Below are positions 1-8,672 of a stretch of 43,866 nt of DNA, piece by piece. The position numbers and the translations under genes were made by a program. The first letter of the stretch is position 1. Every line of letters starts with the position of its first letter. The stretch comes from Shinella sp. UYSO24 (GTDB taxonomy: Bacteria; Pseudomonadota; Alphaproteobacteria; Rhizobiales; Rhizobiaceae). A model generated the notes under the pieces. It saw nothing but the letters and a program-made list of their open reading frames with translations. It had not been told where the DNA came from and did not search any database. Location: the NCBI GenBank assembly GCA_902167985.1, contig CABHNZ010000033.1:1-43866 (forward strand). Direction: 5' to 3'.

Positions 1-10
1 TCTGGTATTA

Positions 11-250
11 ATGTCAGCACTAATGCTGGTTCTAATGCCAGAACATCGCCTGATTTGCCCGATCAGCAAAACAGCTCACCGGACGCTCACTACCAAGGAG
101 CGAAAGGCTCATGCTCTGCCCGATCACCTGCGGCGGGTCGAGCAGGTGATCGAGCCTGACAGCATCGCTTGCCCCTGCGGTTGCGGCGACATGGTTCGGA
201 TTGGTGAAGACCGAACAGAGAGGCTCGACCGTGTCCCTGCCACAATCTGA
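11..250 (+). pseudogene. tnpC: IS66-family transposase (TnpC) N-terminal fragment
   Basis: The frame reads an IS66 TnpC-type zinc-finger segment: an LPDHLRRVEQVIEP stretch, then a CPCGCG cluster, then RIGEDRTERLDRVPA. In IS66 transposases this small zinc-binding domain lies ahead of the DDE catalytic domain. Here it stops at 250 with no catalytic domain behind it, against roughly 500 residues for a whole TnpC, so this is a relic. The first residues, up to about 80, do not look like the family and may be out of frame. The family call rests on the motif string alone. Confidence 0.7.
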
Positions 251-369
251 TGCCGTGGGCCTATGCTGCCCGTGTCAAAGCCTCACAATGAGCTCGTCAA
301 ATACTATCCGTTGAGCTCACAGCCGGACATCACACAAAACTAACCCGCCGATGCAACTGACAAATCAAT

Positions 370-389
370 GGGTCGCAGACGGCGCTTAC
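370..389 (-). repeat. Candidate IS66-type terminal inverted repeat
   Basis: Read on the minus strand this stretch begins GTAAGCGCCGTCTGCGACCC. IS66-family ends typically start GTAAGCG, so this is plausibly the terminus of the element whose transposase fragment lies at 11-250. The matching opposite end is not in the window, and no target duplication can be tested. The 251-369 stretch between fragment and end holds no recognisable gene, which fits an internally deleted element. Confidence 0.5.
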
Positions 390-414
390 GATTAACGCGT
401 GTGAAAAAAACTGA

Positions 415-1488
415 TTAAATGTGCGCTCGCGATAGTGCACTACCATCAAGCCAAGCGCAAAGTTTCATCAGTCCATCGCCAAGGGAGGTTCTAGGCTCCC
501 AAGTAAGCTCCTGGCGAGCAGTCTCAATGTTGCACGATGCATGACGTACGTCACCCTCACGATACAGTCCATTTACCCGTGGGGTAGGGGCGCCATAAAT
601 CGAAGAAATCAATTTCGCCAACTCAAGGATCGACGTCGTCATACCAGATCCAACATCAATGGGGACATATGAAGTGCCGCCGTTGATTGCACTGAGTGAT
701 ATTGCGCTAGCAACATCTTCAATAAAGACAAAGTCCCGTGTGATCGCCCCATCTTCGAATACCGGTATTGCTCCCCCGCCTTTCGCGACACGTGCAAAAA
801 GTGGGACAATACCGGTATAGCTATTTGTTAGTGATTGTCCTGGCCCGTATACGTTCTGTAGCCTTAGGATCGCCAGATCCGTACCATATGACTGCGTCCA
901 GCACCGGAGGATATGCTCTTGAGCAAGTTTAGTAGCGCCATAAATGCTTATGGGCCGGGGCTCGGTGTACCTCGCATCGAAGGAAAGGCTGGATTTGCCA
1001 TCAAAATCCCATAGCTTTTCCTCTAACATCTTTCTTGGACGCTGTCCCGGGTAGGATACTGTGCCCGTTGCATTGTCCTTCCAAGCACCTTCGCCGTACA
1101 CAGCTCGGCTAGACGAGAGAACTATCCGGTCAGGCATCGCTCCGTGCCTGACAAATGCGTCAAGCATACGAGTGGTGCCGACTACATTTACATTTGCGTG
1201 CCTCGTTGCTTCTGTCAGAGACTGACCGGTGCCTGTCTCCGCAGCTAAGTGAACTACAACATCATAGGCGCCTTGAGCTAAAATTTCACTCCACACCTCT
1301 TCATTCGTGATGTCGCCAATGACAAGTTTCACTCTTGCATCGAGAGCTAGAGGACGGGATGCCCTTTCATGAATTTGAGGATGCAGGTTGTCCACGGCCA
1401 CTACTGTGTCGAAGTGGTCGGCAAGAAGTGTCGAGATCGCACAGCCGATAAACCCGGCGCCGCCGGTGACTAAGCATTTTTTAGACAT
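415..1488 (-). CDS. NAD-dependent sugar-nucleotide epimerase/dehydratase (extended SDR)
   Basis: An extended short-chain dehydrogenase/reductase of 357 residues, the kind that acts on nucleotide sugars in the cytoplasm. The NAD-binding glycine motif GGAGFIG is at residues 9-15, an LSSSRAVYG segment follows the central strand, and the catalytic YGATK is near 183-187. The start at 1488 is preferred over an in-frame ATG five codons upstream because GGCGGA (1495-1500) sits six bases before it. It is the last gene of the minus-strand polysaccharide operon, 56 bases after the glycosyltransferase, so it probably makes a sugar donor for the same glycan. UDP-glucose/GlcNAc 4-epimerase and GDP- or dTDP-sugar epimerases are all possible; the substrate cannot be read from sequence. 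Base composition is more A/T-rich than the replication and transfer genes. Confidence 0.85.
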   Translation of the reverse strand: MSKKCLVTGGAGFIGCAISTLLADHFDTVVAVDNLHPQIHERASRPLALDARVKLVIGDITNEEVWSEILAQGAYDVVVHLAAETGTGQSLTEATRHANVNVVGTTRMLDAFVRHGAMPDRIVLSSSRAVYGEGAWKDNATGTVSYPGQRPRKMLEEKLWDFDGKSSLSFDARYTEPRPISIYGATKLAQEHILRCWTQSYGTDLAILRLQNVYGPGQSLTNSYTGIVPLFARVAKGGGAIPVFEDGAITRDFVFIEDVASAISLSAINGGTSYVPIDVGSGMTTSILELAKLISSIYGAPTPRVNGLYREGDVRHASCNIETARQELTWEPRTSLGDGLMKLCAWLDGSALSRAHI

Positions 1489-1544
1489 AGTGTGTCCGCC
1501 CATAGTGTTTCTGGCAGAAGGATTGAACAGGCACCCGAATTTTC

Positions 1545-4292
1545 CTACTTTTGGGATAGGTCACGTAAATTTTGGCGTACGGTTTGGATCCAATGTATTA
1601 ACGGATTTTCACCCGATTTGGCCACATCGGGGAAGCTTTCGAGATAGGACGCGACATCGAATTTCGGATTTGGTGAGATGCCTTGTTTGGCTCCTCTTAT
1701 TATAAAGTGGACCAATGGATTAATGTCATTGGCGACCGCCTCCGGACTCCCATTGAGGTAGTGACGCGTATCAAACGCCCAATGCGGGTTTCTGCCTTCA
1801 GCAGCTCCATACAAAAGATAGTGAGAAAGAGGTTCCATTTTATGCGACGCCACATCTGGATTCTCCGAAAGGTAGAAACCGACATCGAATACAGGATGGG
1901 GACTTAAGTGCTCTTTCCAGCCGTATTTAAGATAATCGACCAATGGATTCTGCACGACGCGATTATGAACCTGCGATACGTAAAAGGCTGGATCAAACAA
2001 GGGGTGAGGCGAGGCACCTTGATGGGCGCCAGTCACGAGATAATGAGCAAATGGATTGAATGGCACATCCTGATCTAAGTTATGTTCCACATAAAACGAC
2101 GAATTAAAAAGAGGCGTAAGTTCTCGCTCTTCCCACCAACCGAATAAGAAATAGTCCAACAACTCGAACTTGCGTGCTCGTTTTTCCAATCGCCGGCCGT
2201 TATCGTTTCTAGTTAATGTGAGGAATCGATCTACTGCACTTATAGCGTGCAAGAACTCAGATACGGCGGCATCGCTTGTTGCGATACGATCGAGTGAACG
2301 AGATACCAAACCGAAGCGAGGATACAACTTTTCGTGGACTCTTGCGATAATTTTATGCCGCTCCGACCGCAAATCTGGCCGGTTTGGTTGCGATGGCACA
2401 TAGGAAATTGGTTTCACACCGCAAAGTTTTTGAAGGACGTTAGTAGTCTTCGCCTCGATGCGTTCGTGTGCCAGAGCAACGCTATCGGTTCGAAGCCCAC
2501 TTTCCGCAAATTTTCTTATTTCGCTTGGCGATTGCCCAAATGGTGATACTGGATTACCCGCTTGCTGCCATAGCTTGAGCATGTGCAGCTGCCAGGGAAA
2601 ATTCCACGGCATGAATGATGATATCTTTTCGAGTTTATACTCAAGCATCCCGTAATTCAGGGAAGCTTGCTGCTCGCTCAACGTCTGCATCGTAACGAAC
2701 CCTGCATCCTGAGCAGTATACGATATCAAGCGCTCAAGGACGTGAGCGAGACCGCCGTCGGAATGGTTAGGCTCTGCGTTGAAATCTTCCCATTTCCAGC
2801 GATGAGCGAACAGTTTCTTTAGTGCCGCTGGTCGAAACCAGAACATAGTTCCATAAGCAGCAACAGGCGTTGTTTCGTCAAGCTCGACGTTCAATCGCAG
2901 CATCTTTGCGACTTCAATTGCACGCGCCTTGTTAGCGAACCACGCGCTTCCGAGCGTTGGATAAGAGATATGAACGACCGGTGGGACTACAAGCCCAAGC
3001 CACGGCTTCTCAGCGAACAAAGCCAAGATGCGCTGGGCAAAGCCTTTTGTCGGCGCTAAGTTCTCCAGCATATGACGTTTGAATAATAGGCCGCGGCCAC
3101 CCTCCACCTGTGGGGACTTCTTAGTATGCAGCCGAAGCACGAGATCGTAGGTGTCACTCAGGAACTCATCTCTCCATGTGATGAATAGTGATGACATATC
3201 CCGGCCGCGGTTCTGCGCGACGACACGTATATCGACACGGCCAGTGACCCCTAGCTTGGACAAGTGAGATTCTATCTCAGATGCCTTGCTTTCGTCACTC
3301 GTGCTGATCAGCAACGGTACATCGGGGCCAATATTATTGGCAATTTCAACGAGTTCATCGAGCAGTTCGACGTAGTAAACATGGGCGCAAACCGCAATGC
3401 GCAACTCGTTAACGTTCTCCGGCACAGATCCAGGAGGTTCGGAAGATAAGACCGATGTCAACCCAGCATTAGTGTTGAGAGTTCTTAGTTTTGATCCACG
3501 AAGAATATTCTTCCAAATCAGGGATTCGTCATATGACGATGTCTTGCGGAGAACATTAAGGGCTCTTGGGAGATCGATAGCATTCTGTTCGATAAAAATC
3601 GGGTCATGAAAGAAAATCCTGCGCTTCAATATTGGACAACGACGCTCCATTGCTAAATCTACATTGATGAAGCAAGGATAGTTAGATGGATAAGCGTTGT
3701 CATCGTCGTATACGGAACAAATATAGCCTTTATCGGTAAAGTATTTCGTGAACTTTGATTCGTGCTTAAGGACGGAATCGACATAGCTGTCGATTGCCGG
3801 CATATTTTTCCAATAGTCCCAAAAATCACTTGAATGAAGAAGAGGGGCCCGCACGGCAATAAAGTGGGAATTCAGGTGTCTTGGCAAAACTCCGCTATTC
3901 GTAAACGGATTTGGGATCATTTCCTTATGCGCGGTAATTCCCCAGAAGTCGCATTTGCGGCTTCTCATCTCGTCAAACATCTCTGAGAAAGGGAAAATGG
4001 GGCCGTAGAATGTGTGGTTCAGAAGCAGTATTTCGTCGTACTGTAGGAGATTGTGATAGCCAACTTTCTCTATACCTGCCTTATAAGCCCAAACATCGAA
4101 GCCTTCATTTGGGCGAATGAGCACTTCTGCTCCCAATGCCTCGAGGCGCCTTTTGTCCGACGTTGATATCTCACCGTTGGATACAAAAATGTTTCTCTGG
4201 ACGAAAGGCTTTAAACTCGCCACGAGAAAGAACATGTACTCATCGACGATCTTGTCAGCATCATAGAAAAATGTAACTGCAAGCGTGCGCAT
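1545..4292 (-). CDS. RgpF-type (rhamnan synthesis F) glycosyltransferase with C-terminal repeats
   Basis: A 915-residue protein. Residues 1 to about 260 resemble rhamnan synthesis protein F (MRTLAVTFFYDADK; NEGFDVWAYKAGIE; YDEILLLNHTFYGP). About 295-580 is a second RgpF-like block (AQNRGRDMSSLF; LRLHTKKSP; AAYGTMFWFRP). From about 729 to 905 there are five degenerate repeats of 36-38 residues, each with an F(D/N)xxxYL start and an NPLxHYLxxGxxEGxxPHP end; such repeats recur in proteobacterial capsule and O-antigen glycosyltransferases. No membrane segment is obvious, so it likely works at the inner face of the membrane. Start: AAGGACC lies six bases ahead of ATG 4292. Its neighbours rmlA, rmlB and rmlC suggest a rhamnose-containing polymer, but that link is inference. 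Visibly A/T-rich, consistent with horizontal acquisition. Confidence 0.8.
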   Translation of the reverse strand: MRTLAVTFFYDADKIVDEYMFFLVASLKPFVQRNIFVSNGEISTSDKRRLEALGAEVLIRPNEGFDVWAYKAGIEKVGYHNLLQYDEILLLNHTFYGPIFPFSEMFDEMRSRKCDFWGITAHKEMIPNPFTNSGVLPRHLNSHFIAVRAPLLHSSDFWDYWKNMPAIDSYVDSVLKHESKFTKYFTDKGYICSVYDDDNAYPSNYPCFINVDLAMERRCPILKRRIFFHDPIFIEQNAIDLPRALNVLRKTSSYDESLIWKNILRGSKLRTLNTNAGLTSVLSSEPPGSVPENVNELRIAVCAHVYYVELLDELVEIANNIGPDVPLLISTSDESKASEIESHLSKLGVTGRVDIRVVAQNRGRDMSSLFITWRDEFLSDTYDLVLRLHTKKSPQVEGGRGLLFKRHMLENLAPTKGFAQRILALFAEKPWLGLVVPPVVHISYPTLGSAWFANKARAIEVAKMLRLNVELDETTPVAAYGTMFWFRPAALKKLFAHRWKWEDFNAEPNHSDGGLAHVLERLISYTAQDAGFVTMQTLSEQQASLNYGMLEYKLEKISSFMPWNFPWQLHMLKLWQQAGNPVSPFGQSPSEIRKFAESGLRTDSVALAHERIEAKTTNVLQKLCGVKPISYVPSQPNRPDLRSERHKIIARVHEKLYPRFGLVSRSLDRIATSDAAVSEFLHAISAVDRFLTLTRNDNGRRLEKRARKFELLDYFLFGWWEERELTPLFNSSFYVEHNLDQDVPFNPFAHYLVTGAHQGASPHPLFDPAFYVSQVHNRVVQNPLVDYLKYGWKEHLSPHPVFDVGFYLSENPDVASHKMEPLSHYLLYGAAEGRNPHWAFDTRHYLNGSPEAVANDINPLVHFIIRGAKQGISPNPKFDVASYLESFPDVAKSGENPLIHWIQTVRQNLRDLSQK

Positions 4293-4624
4293 TGGGGGTC
4301 CTTATTTAATACCAGCGCCGACTGACAGCGATCGGGCCTGGTTATGCTGTTCTCTTGAAGGCAGTTTGAAATTCATACTTATCGTTACACAGTGCCCTCA
4401 TTTTGGACAGCATATCGCTTATGTGCTGCGAGGGCTCCAATAATTAGGAACCCTCGCTAGTCAGATGACATATTTCATCAAACTTTATGACAGCTATCGT
4501 ATTTCCGCCCATTCGCTCTGTGTTCACAAGGCTCAGTAAATCTGCCCCGACGTCTCGGATCACTCCAGTCATCGTGACAACGATAAGGGTCTTGTGGGCT
4601 CGCAGGGAAAACGGCAAATGGCGC
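4293..4624. other. Intergenic gap between rmlA and the glycosyltransferase gene, with one hairpin
   Basis: No gene is seen in this 332-base gap, and the open frame crossing it on the plus strand is a shadow of rmlA. It contains an imperfect inverted repeat with arms at 4428-4438 (GCGAGGGCTCC) and 4447-4457 (GGAACCCTCGC) and an eight-base A/T loop, pairing 10 of 11 positions. No U-run follows on either strand, so it is not a standard intrinsic terminator. The length of the gap allows a separate promoter for the glycosyltransferase/epimerase pair. Confidence 0.5.
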
Positions 4625-5491
4625 TTATTGCTCCAATATACGGGTGAGATATGCGCCGTACTTGCTCTTGCCGTATGCTGCTGCCAGATTGCTAAGTTCG
4701 TCTCGAGTTATAAAGCCTTTAAGGTAAGCTATCTCCTCCGGGCAATTTATCTTCAGTTCCTGTCGGCGCTCCAGGGTCGCCACGTATTCAGCCGCGCCCA
4801 AGAGGCTGTCGGGAGTTCCGGTATCGAACCAAGCAAACCCGCGCCCTAGTGTCTCGACGTTGAGCTTACCTTGCTCAAGGTAAAACCTATTGACGTCTGT
4901 AATTTCCAGTTCGCCACGTGGGGAAGGACTTAGGTTCGCAGCAATATCGATGACACTCGCATCGTAAAAATACAGGCCGGTAACAGCAAAATTTGATTTC
5001 GGTACCTGTGGCTTCTCTTCTATCGAAATTGCTTTCTTATTTTCATCGAATTCCACCACCCCATACCGCTCTGGATCGGAGACCCGATAAGCAAACACGG
5101 TCGCGCCTGCCAGATCGGAAATTGCACGTTCAAACATGCTCGTTATTCCGTGGCCGTAGAAAATGTTATCACCCAAGATCAAACATGAGGCACTGTCGCC
5201 GACGAAATCGGCGCCGATGATGTAAGCTTGAGCAAGTCCACCTGGCTCTGGCTGAGTCGCATACGAGAGATCAAGCCCCCACTTAGAGCCATCCCCTAAC
5301 AGCATTTGAAATGTCGGCAAGTCTCGTGGAGTCGATATTATCAATATCTCCCGGATACCAGCGAGCATCAATGTCGACAGCGGGTAGAAGATCATCGGCT
5401 TGTCGTAAACCGGCATCAATTGTTTCGACATAACAAGCGTCATGGGATGAAGCCGCGTGCCACTGCCGCCGGCTAGGATTATACCCTTCAA
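4625..5491 (-). CDS. rmlA: Glucose-1-phosphate thymidylyltransferase
   Basis: A 288-residue enzyme, full length for the family. It joins dTTP and glucose-1-phosphate to give dTDP-glucose, the first committed step to dTDP-L-rhamnose. The nucleotide-binding signature GGSGTRLHP is at residues 8-16, followed by SKQLMPVYDKPMIFYPL and the LGDNIFYG segment near 110, all typical of RmlA/RfbA. The start is supported by AGGAGAGCGAA immediately ahead of ATG 5491. It follows rmlB by 67 bases on the same strand. dTDP-rhamnose commonly inhibits this enzyme, so regulation is probably allosteric; no operator is visible in the gap. Confidence 0.95.
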   Translation of the reverse strand: MKGIILAGGSGTRLHPMTLVMSKQLMPVYDKPMIFYPLSTLMLAGIREILIISTPRDLPTFQMLLGDGSKWGLDLSYATQPEPGGLAQAYIIGADFVGDSASCLILGDNIFYGHGITSMFERAISDLAGATVFAYRVSDPERYGVVEFDENKKAISIEEKPQVPKSNFAVTGLYFYDASVIDIAANLSPSPRGELEITDVNRFYLEQGKLNVETLGRGFAWFDTGTPDSLLGAAEYVATLERRQELKINCPEEIAYLKGFITRDELSNLAAAYGKSKYGAYLTRILEQ

Positions 5492-5558
5492 TTTCGCTCT
5501 CCTAGTACTAATGTATAATTGACGGTCGTGGTGCGACCTGACTTCCTACAGCACGATC

Positions 5559-6599
5559 TCATAGGCCTAGTCGTTCGCCCTCGTAGCTTTTGCGCAGAGG
5601 CGCCCACCACCATTCATTGTCGAGATACCAACGAACCGTCTTTTCGATGCCGCTGTCAAAGTTCTCCTGCGCCTTCCAGCCGAGTTCTGTCTCGAGCTTC
5701 GTCGCATCAATCGCATAACGAGCATCATGACCGGGCCGGTCGGTAACATAGGTGATCAACCTGGAATGGCTTTCCCTGTTGGGACGGAACTGATCCATCA
5801 GGGCGCAAATGCGCGTGACAACGTCGATATTACGGCGCTCGTTGCGGCCGCCGACATTGTAGGTTTCCCCGATCCGGCCGCGCTCGGCGATGATATCGAG
5901 CGCCCGCGCATGGTCTTCGACATAGAGCCAATCGCGGATGTTTGCCCCATTGCCGTAGACCGGCAGTGGCTTTCCCTCCATCGCGTTGAGGATGATCAGA
6001 GGAATGAGCTTTTCGGGGAAGTGGAACGGCCCGTAATTGTTCGAGCAGTTTGATACGACGACAGGGAAGCCATAGGTGCGCGCCCAGGCCTTGGCGAGGT
6101 GATCAGAGGCTGCCTTCGAGGCGGAATAGGGGGAGCTTGGATCATAAGGGGTCTCTTCGGTAAAGAGACCGTCGTCACCGAGCGAGCCATAGACCTCGTC
6201 CGTCGAGACATGCAGAAAGCGGAAGGTGTCCTTCTTCGCCGGTTCCAGGCTGAGCCAATACTGGCGAGCGCATTCCAGCATCGTAAAAGTGCCGATGATA
6301 TTAGTATCGACAAAATCCTTGGCACCGGTGATCGAGCGATCCACATGGCTCTCGGCTGCTAGATGCATGATCCGGTCAGGTTGGAAGCTTGTTATAGCTT
6401 CTGCAATTGCTGCGCGATCGCATATGTCAGCTTTGAGGAAACGGTAGCCCGCCTGATTGCCGACGGATGCCAAGGATGTCTCAGTCCCAGCATAAGTCAG
6501 CTTGTCAACATTAAGCACCTCATAGCCCTTGTCGAGCACCAGGTGCCGAACAACAGCAGAACCGATAAAGCCGGCTCCGCCGGTGACAACTACGCGCAT
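5559..6599 (-). CDS. rmlB: dTDP-glucose 4,6-dehydratase
   Basis: A 346-residue extended SDR enzyme that converts dTDP-glucose to dTDP-4-keto-6-deoxyglucose using bound NAD. Visible signatures are GGAGFIGS at 7-14, HLAAESHVDRS near 79-89, STDEVYG at 132-138 (holding the acid/base Asp-Glu pair of RmlB) and YSASK at 158-162. Length matches the family. It lies between rmlC (139-base gap upstream) and rmlA (67 bases downstream), in the order C-B-A on the minus strand. No damage is seen. The product also feeds other deoxysugars, so rhamnose is the best guess from rmlC rather than from this gene alone. Confidence 0.95.
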   Translation of the reverse strand: MRVVVTGGAGFIGSAVVRHLVLDKGYEVLNVDKLTYAGTETSLASVGNQAGYRFLKADICDRAAIAEAITSFQPDRIMHLAAESHVDRSITGAKDFVDTNIIGTFTMLECARQYWLSLEPAKKDTFRFLHVSTDEVYGSLGDDGLFTEETPYDPSSPYSASKAASDHLAKAWARTYGFPVVVSNCSNNYGPFHFPEKLIPLIILNAMEGKPLPVYGNGANIRDWLYVEDHARALDIIAERGRIGETYNVGGRNERRNIDVVTRICALMDQFRPNRESHSRLITYVTDRPGHDARYAIDATKLETELGWKAQENFDSGIEKTVRWYLDNEWWWAPLRKSYEGERLGL

Positions 6600-6738
6600 T
6601 CAAACATCTCCATGCGTATTCTGCGGTTCAGCCCGTTAAAGCGACCGCCTCTGTGACGCGGCAAACCTAGCGAAAATCACTGACTGATCAACGCCCGATC
6701 GTCAACTTTAAAGCGGAAAATCTGGAGTGCATACCTCT

Positions 6739-7294
6739 TCAGTAGATAAAGGCTTCACCCAGTTCGGCAAGCAAAGGCTGCTTACGGTCTTTATCCGAAA
6801 GCATCGCCTTTTCGGCGTCCAAAGGCCAATCTATGCCAAGCGCCGGATCGTCCCACTTAAGGCCGCGATCGTGCTCTGCGCTGTAATAGTTCGTCACCTT
6901 ATAGCTGATCTCGGTGTTGGGCAGCAGCGTACAGAAACCATGCGCAAAGCCAGGCGGAACCCAAAGCTGCCGACCATTTTCCGCCGTTAACTCCACTGCA
7001 ACATGCTTTCCAAAAGTTGGCGAGCCCTTGCGGATATCAACTGCAACATCAAGCAAAGCGCCACCAATGCAGCGGACCAACTTTCCCTGAGCTTTCGGAT
7101 CCAACTGAAAATGCAAACCGCGGACGGTTCCCACCTCGGCCGACAAAGACTGGTTGTCCTGCACAAAGTCGAACGGCCCAACCTGTTCAGAGAACAGAGA
7201 TTGTCGGAATGTCTCCATAAATAGCCGCGCTGTCGCCGAATTTCTTTGGCTCGATGATCACTACGTCCGGGATGCTTGTTCGCTCAAAGTGCAT
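6739..7294 (-). pseudogene. rmlC: dTDP-4-dehydrorhamnose 3,5-epimerase, split by a 2-base loss near its start
   Basis: From 7218 down the frame reads a clear RmlC: METFRQSLF, FVQDNQS, GTVRGLHFQ, the VPPGFAHGF cupin segment, and SYKVTNYYS. The N-terminus is recovered in another frame from ATG 7294 (MHFERTSIPDVVIIEPKKFG), which should lead into the family's D-x-RG(Y/F)F motif. The frames join at about 7225-7240 if two bases are restored, giving 185 residues, the usual RmlC length. As written, only a 159-residue product starting inside the conserved core could be made. RmlC epimerises C3 and C5 of the 4-keto sugar before RmlD reduction. No rmlD is present in the window. The break could be genuine inactivation or a sequence error. 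Confidence 0.85.
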
Positions 7295-7708
7295 GTGGGA
7301 ATGGCTCGCTTTTGGGTGGGCTTGCAGGTTCAACTATATTTCAACTTTGTCGCTGTAAAGGCCATCGCCTCTGCAATCCTTGATCTAAAACGGTGGATGC
7401 GTAGGGCAACAGAAGGTGACGCCATCTGCCCATTGGCCCCATGGACGCTTCACGCCCGGTGGACACTCTCTCCCTAACGGAACCCATGGGATATCGAATG
7501 TTAAAAACAATCACCCAGCAGACTAATTGAAGCGGGACCAATCCAGCCTAATATGATGCCCATCTGACCGTTCCGTGAGCCTTGGGCAAGGGCGAGTATG
7601 GCACAGCTGCCATTAGAGGTCTTTTGCGGCGTCACATCAGACTGCATCACTACGGCGAGGTGACATGTTCCCGGTCAGGGAACGCCGGTAACTGCACACC
7701 TCGCAACT
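7295..7708. other. Intergenic region between rmlC and the transfer-region zinc-ribbon gene
   Basis: No supported gene is seen in about 410 bases. The short open frames here have no family features and are not preceded by convincing ribosome-binding sites. The stretch must hold the promoter of the rml operon, which reads away on the minus strand, but no -35/-10 pair stands out. It also marks the boundary between the polysaccharide block and the mobilisation block. No inverted repeat or target duplication was recognised at the join. Confidence 0.4.
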
Positions 7709-7891
7709 CTATCGGTCGACCGCCCCGTCCTGCAACAATCCTTCCAGCCAATCAACCTCCTGATCCGTCATATCCTTGGTCGCGATCGCGACCCTTAGCC
7801 TGCGGACTTCCCCGCATTCCGGGCAAGCCTTTTGGCCCTGCCATTCCCGCTCGCCGTCAAAACCACAGGCATCGCATTTGAACCGCGCCAT
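7709..7891 (-). CDS. Small zinc-ribbon protein
   Basis: A 60-residue protein with two CxxC knuckles, CDACGFDG and CPECGE, spaced like rubredoxin or zinc-ribbon domains, followed by an acidic tail rich in D, E and W. The start at 7891 is chosen over an in-frame ATG 13 codons upstream because a G-rich Shine-Dalgarno (GAGGGGGCAG) directly precedes it and the conserved-looking part begins there. It starts eight bases after the DUF6118-like gene ends, so the two are almost certainly co-transcribed downstream of traA. Function is unknown; zinc binding is the only inference. Confidence 0.65.
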   Translation of the reverse strand: MARFKCDACGFDGEREWQGQKACPECGEVRRLRVAIATKDMTDQEVDWLEGLLQDGAVDR

Positions 7892-7899
7892 CTGCCCCC

Positions 7900-8658
7900 T
7901 CACTGTCCGGCTGATACGGTAATGGAGCATGCCTGCGGCTTCCCCGACGAGGCGACGGCCTTACGGCAAGCGGTGATCGCAGCGCTGTTGGCCTCGATCA
8001 GCCGATCTGCCGCCGAAACTCGATCCCAGGACGCCGGACTGGCGAACCGCATCAATGCCATGCCGGAATTCCAGGCATCGTCGCCCATCACGAAACTTGC
8101 CACACGCGGCGCCGCCGAGAACGGCAAGATCGCCGGCGCAATCAACGTCAACAGGATGCCGGCCACCACGCAGGAGCCACCAACGCTGACCAACCACCAG
8201 TTCTGTCGGCGGCGCTCGCGGGCTCCCTCCACATGGGCGGATAGGTTTCGGGTGACGCGCTCGAGATCGGATGACCGCTGCTCGAGCTTCTGTACGGCAG
8301 ATCGAACCAGCCCCTCGCCGCTGCGCTCGAGGACGCGGGCATAGTGCTCGGCACCCTGGCGAAGAACCGGCGCCTGGTGGATCGCCTGCAGATGCTCGCC
8401 CACGACGGTAAGCTGCTGCGTCATGCGACCCAGCTCGGCACTGTAATCGACGGTCGCGCCCTGCCGCTCCAACTGGTCGAAGGCGGACTCGACACCCTTG
8501 CGGATCGTCGTCATCTCCCGGCCGAGATCGGCAGCCAGGTCCTCAACCGTATCGCGCAAGGCCTCGAACGCAGCGGCCGGATCGCCGGCATCATCCTCGT
8601 CGTGGAACGCCGCTGGCTCCATGTCCTCGGGATGGTGATTGCGATCGTCGTCCGTCAT
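7900..8658 (-). CDS. DUF6118-like single-pass membrane protein in the transfer region
   Basis: A 252-residue protein with an acidic N-terminus (about 1-35), a long predicted coiled-coil or helical region (about 36-150, with regular L/V/E heptads), basic residues at 148-152 and one strong membrane helix at about 154-180 (SVGGSCVVAGILLTLIAPA). A short domain with two cysteines (C231 and C246, approximate) follows. This resembles the DUF6118 proteins found next to traA on alphaproteobacterial mobilisable elements; I recall the association but cannot search it. It begins 14 bases after traA ends and is followed eight bases later by the zinc-ribbon gene. A role at the membrane during transfer or in plasmid maintenance is a guess. 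Confidence 0.6.
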   Translation of the reverse strand: MTDDDRNHHPEDMEPAAFHDEDDAGDPAAAFEALRDTVEDLAADLGREMTTIRKGVESAFDQLERQGATVDYSAELGRMTQQLTVVGEHLQAIHQAPVLRQGAEHYARVLERSGEGLVRSAVQKLEQRSSDLERVTRNLSAHVEGARERRRQNWWLVSVGGSCVVAGILLTLIAPAILPFSAAPRVASFVMGDDAWNSGMALMRFASPASWDRVSAADRLIEANSAAITACRKAVASSGKPQACSITVSAGQ

Positions 8659-8672
8659 GCCGTCTCGTCCTT

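Noticed and set aside
7295..7708. Possible rmlD remnant upstream of rmlC
   Set aside because: No frame on either strand shows SDR-type glycine motifs or other RmlD features.
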